This document shows positions 7,194-10,884 of a stretch of DNA of 10,884 bases, in pieces; positions within the stretch are counted from its first letter, which is position 1, and every line of letters begins with the position of its first letter. Location: positions 1 through 10,884 of the forward strand of contig DHVH01000193.1 in NCBI GenBank assembly GCA_002412555.1. Direction: 5' to 3'. The position numbers and the translations under genes were made by a program. Source of the stretch: Marinilabiliaceae bacterium UBA5213. GTDB lineage: Bacteria; Bacteroidota; Bacteroidia; Bacteroidales; Marinilabiliaceae. The notes beneath the pieces are model-generated. The model made no database searches and had not been told where the DNA came from. It saw only the letters and a program-made list of their open reading frames with translations.

Positions 7194-9524
7194 ATGAGAA
7201 AATTTACACATGAGAATTTTTCAGCCCTCCGGAGACTCACCTTTTTCGTCATGGCTGCATTTTTATTAATGCTGCTTGCCTGCAGTTCACCTGAGGTGAA
7301 ATTCTATAATGAAGGCATTAGCATTGTACCTCAACCCAACGATCTGGTGGCAGGAGAGGGTTCTTTTACCTTGACCCGAAAGACCGTTTTTGTGGCGGAT
7401 GACCAGGCTGAACTTCGGTCTGTTATTGCTTTTTTCAATGCAAAAATTAAAACCGCTACCGGTTTTAATCTGGCGGTGCAGACGGGTGATGCATCCTCCA
7501 ATTACATCGCCGTAAAAATAGTGCCGGAAAGCGAAATGGGTGATGAAGCCTATGCTTTGACTGTAACAGAGGCCGGGGTAGCCATTGAGGCTAAAACCGC
7601 ACGCGGTGCTTTTTATGGCTTGCAGACCATGTTACAACTTTTACCGGCTGAAATTGAAAGTCAGCAAATAGTGACGAATGTACTCTGGGAGATGCCAACG
7701 TTAAGCATTAAAGATGCGCCACAGTTTCCATACCGGGGAATGCACCTGGATGTTTGTCGCCACTTTATTCCGGTCGAGGATATTAAGACACACCTGGACA
7801 TGATGGCCCTTTTCAAGCTCAATAAATTTCACTGGCACCTGACAGAAGATCAGGCCTGGCGCATTGAAATCAAGAAATATCCTTTGCTGACTGAGCTGGG
7901 TGCCACCCGTGTGGAAGGAGAGGGTTTTGTTCATGAAGGGTTTTATTCCCAGGATGAGGTGCGTGAGATTGTTGCTTATGCGGCTGAGCGTTATATTGAT
8001 GTTATTCCCGAGATTGAATTGCCCGGTCATGCCCTGGCAGCTTTAGTGGGTTATCCGCAGTTCTCATGTACAGGCGGTCCATTTGAGATGCGAATTATCT
8101 GGGGAGTTGAAGAAGATGTTTACTGCGCAGGAAAAGAAGAGACTTTTGCGTTTTTGGAGGACATTATTGACGAAGTTGTTGATTTGTTTCCTTATGAATA
8201 CTTCCACATAGGTGGAGATGAGTGTCCCAAGGACAGGTGGAAAGAGTGCGCTGATTGTCAAGCCCGCATTAAAGCTGAAGGTCTGAAAGACGAACATGAG
8301 CTGCAAAGTTACTTTGTTCAGCGCATTGAGAAAGTCTTGCTGGCACACGACCGCAAAATGATAGGATGGGATGAGATCCTTGAAGGCGGACTGGCAGCAA
8401 CGGCGACTGTGATGTCGTGGCGCGGAGAAGCAGGTGGTATTGAAGCTGCAGAGATGGGACACGATGTAATCATGACCCCGGGAGGCTGGTGCTACCTGGA
8501 TCATTTTCAGGGAAGCAATAAGGTGGAGCCTGTGGCCATATCTGGTTACACCACCCTTGAGAAAAGTTATAGCTATCATCCCATTCCGGAGGTGCTGAGC
8601 CCAGAAAATGCCAAGCATGTGTTAGGTACTCAGGGCAATGTGTGGACCGAGTATATGTACACCCCCGAGTTGGTCGAGTACTTCGTATATCCGCGGATTA
8701 TTGCCTTGGCTGAAGTTGGGTGGACCAAGCGTGAGCTCAAAGACTATGAATCTTTTTTGAAAAGAATGCACAAGCAGTTTGTGCGCATGGATATGCACGA
8801 CATTAACTACCATATCCCCCTGCCCGAAGGAGTGAAAAATCAGGAGGCCTTTACGGAGTCTATTGCCCTTGAGTTTACGACAACCCGACCGGTAAAATTG
8901 GTTTACACGCTCGATGGTACCGAACCCCAAGCTAATTCTCCGGTTTATACCGCGCCTTTGGAATTCACCGAAAGTGCCACAATAAAGATCGCCTCATTAT
9001 TGGAAACAGGAAGAATGAGTATGGTCAGAACCATTCAGGTGAATAAGGAAGCTTTAGCTGAGCCTGTTCAGGTGAACGATGATCAGTCAGGATTGAAAAT
9101 GCGTGTTGCTGAGGGGCTCTATCAAACAATTGGGGAGTTGGACCAGGTGTCGGATTGGAAGGAAATGACCGTTCCAGGTAATGCAGGTTCTATCAATCGG
9201 TTTTTTTCTTACAAGCAACCTTCAGCCGCTATTTTGACCGGTTACCTGAATATTGAAGAAGATGGCGTGTATGATTTTTCTACCGATATTGACCATCTAT
9301 ACATTGGCGACCGTCTCTTGATCAACAATGAAGGAGAGGTCAGAAAGTACTCACGCGCTGATGCCTCTATAGCTTTGGCCAAAGGCAAACATCCGGTAAA
9401 GATGATTTTTCTGAACAATATTTCGGGAGGATGGCCTCAAATATGGAGTGGCGCAGTTGTGCGTTACAAGAAGAGTGGTGACGAAAAGTTCAGGGAATTT
9501 TCTGAAGCTGTATTGAGTTATTAA
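7194..9524 (+). CDS. GH20 beta-N-acetylhexosaminidase with chitobiase-type and PA14-like C-terminal domains, lipoprotein
   Basis: Exo-beta-N-acetylhexosaminidase of family GH20, releasing terminal beta-GlcNAc or GalNAc by substrate-assisted catalysis. Lipoprotein signal ends at L27-L-A-C30. The first ATG is preferred because the positively charged n-region (RRL) precedes the hydrophobic stretch from Met20. Residues about 43-175 match the GH20b alpha/beta domain. The TIM barrel (about 178-512) carries RGMHLDVCRHF (Arg181, substrate-binding), KFHWHLTEDQAWRIEIKKYP, HIGGDECP with the catalytic pair Asp342-Glu343, MSWRG, and GNVWTEY. Residues about 552-616 resemble the CHB_HEX_C repeat (YTLDGTEP, PVYTAPLEF). 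Residues about 632-776 resemble a PA14 domain (GYLNIEEDGVYDFSTDID, LYIGDRLLINNEG, GKHPVKMIFLN), a likely carbohydrate-binding module. The gene is transcribed alone, diverges from the GH92/GH2 run and ends just before a strong terminator. In this context it probably removes GlcNAc from N-glycan antennae or from the chitobiose core, although chitin oligosaccharides are an alternative substrate. Confidence 0.95.
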   Translation: MRKFTHENFSALRRLTFFVMAAFLLMLLACSSPEVKFYNEGISIVPQPNDLVAGEGSFTLTRKTVFVADDQAELRSVIAFFNAKIKTATGFNLAVQTGDASSNYIAVKIVPESEMGDEAYALTVTEAGVAIEAKTARGAFYGLQTMLQLLPAEIESQQIVTNVLWEMPTLSIKDAPQFPYRGMHLDVCRHFIPVEDIKTHLDMMALFKLNKFHWHLTEDQAWRIEIKKYPLLTELGATRVEGEGFVHEGFYSQDEVREIVAYAAERYIDVIPEIELPGHALAALVGYPQFSCTGGPFEMRIIWGVEEDVYCAGKEETFAFLEDIIDEVVDLFPYEYFHIGGDECPKDRWKECADCQARIKAEGLKDEHELQSYFVQRIEKVLLAHDRKMIGWDEILEGGLAATATVMSWRGEAGGIEAAEMGHDVIMTPGGWCYLDHFQGSNKVEPVAISGYTTLEKSYSYHPIPEVLSPENAKHVLGTQGNVWTEYMYTPELVEYFVYPRIIALAEVGWTKRELKDYESFLKRMHKQFVRMDMHDINYHIPLPEGVKNQEAFTESIALEFTTTRPVKLVYTLDGTEPQANSPVYTAPLEFTESATIKIASLLETGRMSMVRTIQVNKEALAEPVQVNDDQSGLKMRVAEGLYQTIGELDQVSDWKEMTVPGNAGSINRFFSYKQPSAAILTGYLNIEEDGVYDFSTDIDHLYIGDRLLINNEGEVRKYSRADASIALAKGKHPVKMIFLNNISGGWPQIWSGAVVRYKKSGDEKFREFSEAVLSY

Positions 9525-9534
9525 TTTTGATTTC

Positions 9535-9576
9535 AAAAGGCTCTGAAATTGTCTTAGGACGATTTCAGAGCCTTTT
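9535..9576. terminator. Bidirectional intrinsic terminator between convergent genes
   Basis: A perfect 15-base-pair inverted repeat has its left arm at 9535-9549 and right arm at 9562-9576. It extends inward by a T-G wobble and GTC/GAC pairs, giving a roughly 19-pair stem closed by the tetraloop TTAG (9554-9557). The plus strand ends in five T (9573-9577) and the minus strand ends in four T. It lies 10 bases after the GH20 stop and 34 bases past the stop of the converging GH88-like gene, so it can serve both. Confidence 0.9.
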
Positions 9577-9610
9577 TAGGGCATGCCAGGCGCTTTCTGT
9601 GGCGCTTGTG

Positions 9611-10699
9611 TCAAAGGTTGGATGAAGACCTTTTTTTCATCAGACTTTCATAGGCCGCTTCCATCATCAAAAAAAACGCCTGTCCCTCGGTGGATGTTCC
9701 ACCTGTCGAGTAAGAAGGAGGTCCGGGTATGCCGGTGATGAAACCGAATTCATTTATGCTTGAATAAACGGCCTTGCGCATGTTGAGTGCAGTGTCAAGG
9801 TGTTGCTGATTCAACCAGCCTTGTTCTATTCCTTTGAATAGGGTGTAGGCTAATCTTTCTGACAGACTGGTTTCTATAAATGTATGGGGGTCATTTAATG
9901 CATCATGAAAAAGATAATCGTCCCTCATTACGTTTAAACAGCCTTTGAGGTGTTGTTTTACGTTGGAGATTAGAAGTGCTCTTTCATGTTCCATACTTAC
10001 AGGTAAATATTCTATCAATTTTGTCATTCCGTGTAGGGCGTGCCCGTTTGCTAATCCCCATATTTTTCCATTTGATATAGCCTGAGTTTCATCGTTCCAG
10101 CGGTAGGCAAAGAGCGAAAGATCTTCAATCCATAAGTGTTCCCGGATGCCATTCAGCTGTTTAATGGCCTCTTTGGGGAAGCCTGCGTAGGCCAGAAAGG
10201 GCGGAAGCATATACATGGAGTCGGCCCAGACTTCAGGTCCGTGGTGTGAGTGATGTATTAACCCTTCTTTCGTCTTTGGGGCCTGGGAGAAAAAATAATT
10301 AAGCATCCGTTCAGCTGCCTCTTTTAGTTTTTCATCTTTTAGCAGGATCGATGTCCGTAATACCGCTTCTCCGGGTGTGGCTGAATCCGTTATGCCGTTG
10401 GCAATCCCTAAAACGGCCAGGCGTCCGTCGCTGTCCTGACGTAAGACGGCTTCTTTAGCCATTAAAGTCATCATTGGAACATCCCCAATTTCAACAAAGG
10501 CCTGTGTGGCGATGCCGTGTTCCCAGTTCTGTTTTTGGGTGCTTAACATAGCCATCATCACTTTATGACGAATGGGCGTATAAAAGCTGCTTATGTTTTC
10601 AGCATGTGCGTGCTTGTTATTGGTTGCGGAAAGAAGTGAGGGCAATAGTAGGGCACTGCTACTCAATCCGGATCTTATCAGGAAATCGCGTCGTTTCAT
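9611..10699 (-). CDS. GH88/GH105-like unsaturated glycuronyl hydrolase, Tat-exported
   Basis: Helical-barrel protein of the GH88/GH105 type. Characterised members hydrate the unsaturated uronic acid left by polysaccharide lyases and so release it from oligosaccharides. The chosen start at 10699 gives 362 residues, close to the usual GH105 length. It begins KRRDFLIRSG followed by a hydrophobic stretch to about residue 25, a twin-arginine signal. An in-frame ATG at 10762 would add 21 residues in front of that signal and is rejected. TDSATPGEAVLR (Asp106) and WADSMYM (Asp160) have the spacing expected of the two conserved Asp residues of GH105 (recalled as Asp88 and Asp143 in YteR). The usual WARGNGW is replaced by WGLANGH (214-220), and the segment where a His is common reads YRWND (199-203). 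Substrate is therefore uncertain, and no lyase is visible nearby. The gene follows the ROK-like gene by 89 bases and ends at the shared terminator. Loss of hydrolase activity or another sugar substrate is possible. Confidence 0.8.
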   Translation of the reverse strand: MKRRDFLIRSGLSSSALLLPSLLSATNNKHAHAENISSFYTPIRHKVMMAMLSTQKQNWEHGIATQAFVEIGDVPMMTLMAKEAVLRQDSDGRLAVLGIANGITDSATPGEAVLRTSILLKDEKLKEAAERMLNYFFSQAPKTKEGLIHHSHHGPEVWADSMYMLPPFLAYAGFPKEAIKQLNGIREHLWIEDLSLFAYRWNDETQAISNGKIWGLANGHALHGMTKLIEYLPVSMEHERALLISNVKQHLKGCLNVMRDDYLFHDALNDPHTFIETSLSERLAYTLFKGIEQGWLNQQHLDTALNMRKAVYSSINEFGFITGIPGPPSYSTGGTSTEGQAFFLMMEAAYESLMKKRSSSNL

Positions 10700-10721
10700 T
10701 TGTTTTTGAGTTTTTGGCAAA

Positions 10722-10763
10722 CATGCTCCGAGAGCATCTTGACAGGATGGTCCTCGGAGCATG
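10722..10763 (-). promoter_or_regulatory. Inverted repeats with mutually exclusive hairpins in the GH88-like leader
   Basis: A perfect 11-base inverted repeat pairs 10722-10732 (CATGCTCCGAG on plus) with 10753-10763, with a 20-base loop. The proximal part can instead form a tighter local hairpin: ATGCTC (10723-10728) with GAGCAT (10732-10737) around a three-base loop. The two structures share bases and cannot coexist. No T-run follows in the minus direction, so this is not a standard terminator. It lies between the ROK-like stop and the GH88-like start. It could be an RNA processing or attenuation element, or a DNA operator. Confidence 0.45.
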
Positions 10764-10788
10764 GTGCTTATTGAATGCCAGGTGTGAA

Positions 10789-10884
10789 TTATTGTGCTTG
10801 TTTCTCCAGGAACAGGGCTGCCGCTCCCAGAATGGCAACATCCTTTATGGTTGAAGGCATTATTTTTATGCGTTCGATGGTTTT
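10789..10884 (-). CDS. Probable ROK-family sugar kinase or regulator (C-terminal fragment)
   Basis: The last 31 codons and stop of a gene whose start is beyond the right edge. The tail includes KIMPSTIKDVAILGAAALFLEK. An A-x-x-G-A-A-x-L helix close to the C-terminus is the usual end of ROK proteins (glucokinase, N-acetylglucosamine or mannose kinase, fructokinase). Catalytic and zinc-binding motifs are outside the window. It is co-directional with the GH88-like gene and ends 89 bases before its start. If it is a kinase, it would phosphorylate a hexose or amino sugar released by nearby hydrolases. The assignment rests on this short tail only. Confidence 0.55.
   Translation of the reverse strand, partial: KTIERIKIMPSTIKDVAILGAAALFLEKQAQ

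Noticed and set aside
8064..8618. Minus-strand open frame of 184 codons.
   Set aside because: It lies antisense within the GH20 catalytic barrel, which is clearly coding on the plus strand.
10700..10762. N-terminal extension of the GH88-like protein from the ATG at 10762.
   Set aside because: The extra 21 residues precede a complete twin-arginine signal, which needs to be at the N-terminus, and the ATG lies inside an inverted repeat.
10606..10854. Plus-strand open frame of 82 codons spanning the GH88-like start and the ROK-like end.
   Set aside because: It overlaps two better supported minus-strand genes and owes its openness partly to the inverted repeat. No motif or leader supports it.

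Overview
The window looks like part of a glycan-foraging locus from a member of the Bacteroidota. Four of the five complete or near-complete enzymes start with lipoprotein signal peptides (LVAC, LNGC, LMSC, LLAC) with acidic residues soon after the lipidated Cys. Start codons lack Shine-Dalgarno sequences and sit behind A/T-rich leaders. Tandem GH92 enzymes beside GH2 and GH20 are typical of this phylum. A twin-arginine (Tat) leader on the GH88-like protein points away from gut Bacteroides, which generally lack Tat, and towards an environmental lineage such as Cytophagia, Flavobacteriia or a marine/soil group. This placement is inferred.

Layout. On the minus strand, 6961 down to 1, three genes run in one direction: a 1002-residue GH92 alpha-mannosidase with extra C-terminal modules, a 751-residue GH92 alpha-mannosidase, and a GH2 beta-mannosidase that leaves the window at base 1. 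An AT-rich divergent intergenic region (6962-7193) separates them from a plus-strand GH20 beta-N-acetylhexosaminidase (7194-9524) with a C-terminal PA14-like domain. A near-perfect hairpin at 9535-9576 is a shared terminator between GH20 and a convergent minus-strand GH88/GH105-like protein (9611-10699). Upstream of that gene, at the right edge, lies the last 31 codons of a probable ROK-family sugar kinase.

How the genes fit together. GH92 enzymes remove alpha-mannose, GH20 removes beta-GlcNAc, and the GH2 beta-mannosidase would cleave the Man-beta-1,4-GlcNAc bond left once alpha-mannose is stripped. Together these are the exo-activities needed to take apart the mannose and GlcNAc parts of N-glycans (high-mannose or hybrid) on the cell surface or in the periplasm. 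A ROK kinase could phosphorylate a released sugar. The GH88-like protein does not obviously belong to this pathway and has unusual motifs. No SusC/SusD pair, regulator, tRNA, mobile element or CRISPR array is present. I see no wholly new system. The most interesting points are the GH92 module fusion, the non-canonical linkage-determining residues in both GH92 enzymes, and the divergent GH88-like gene with mutually exclusive hairpins in its leader.
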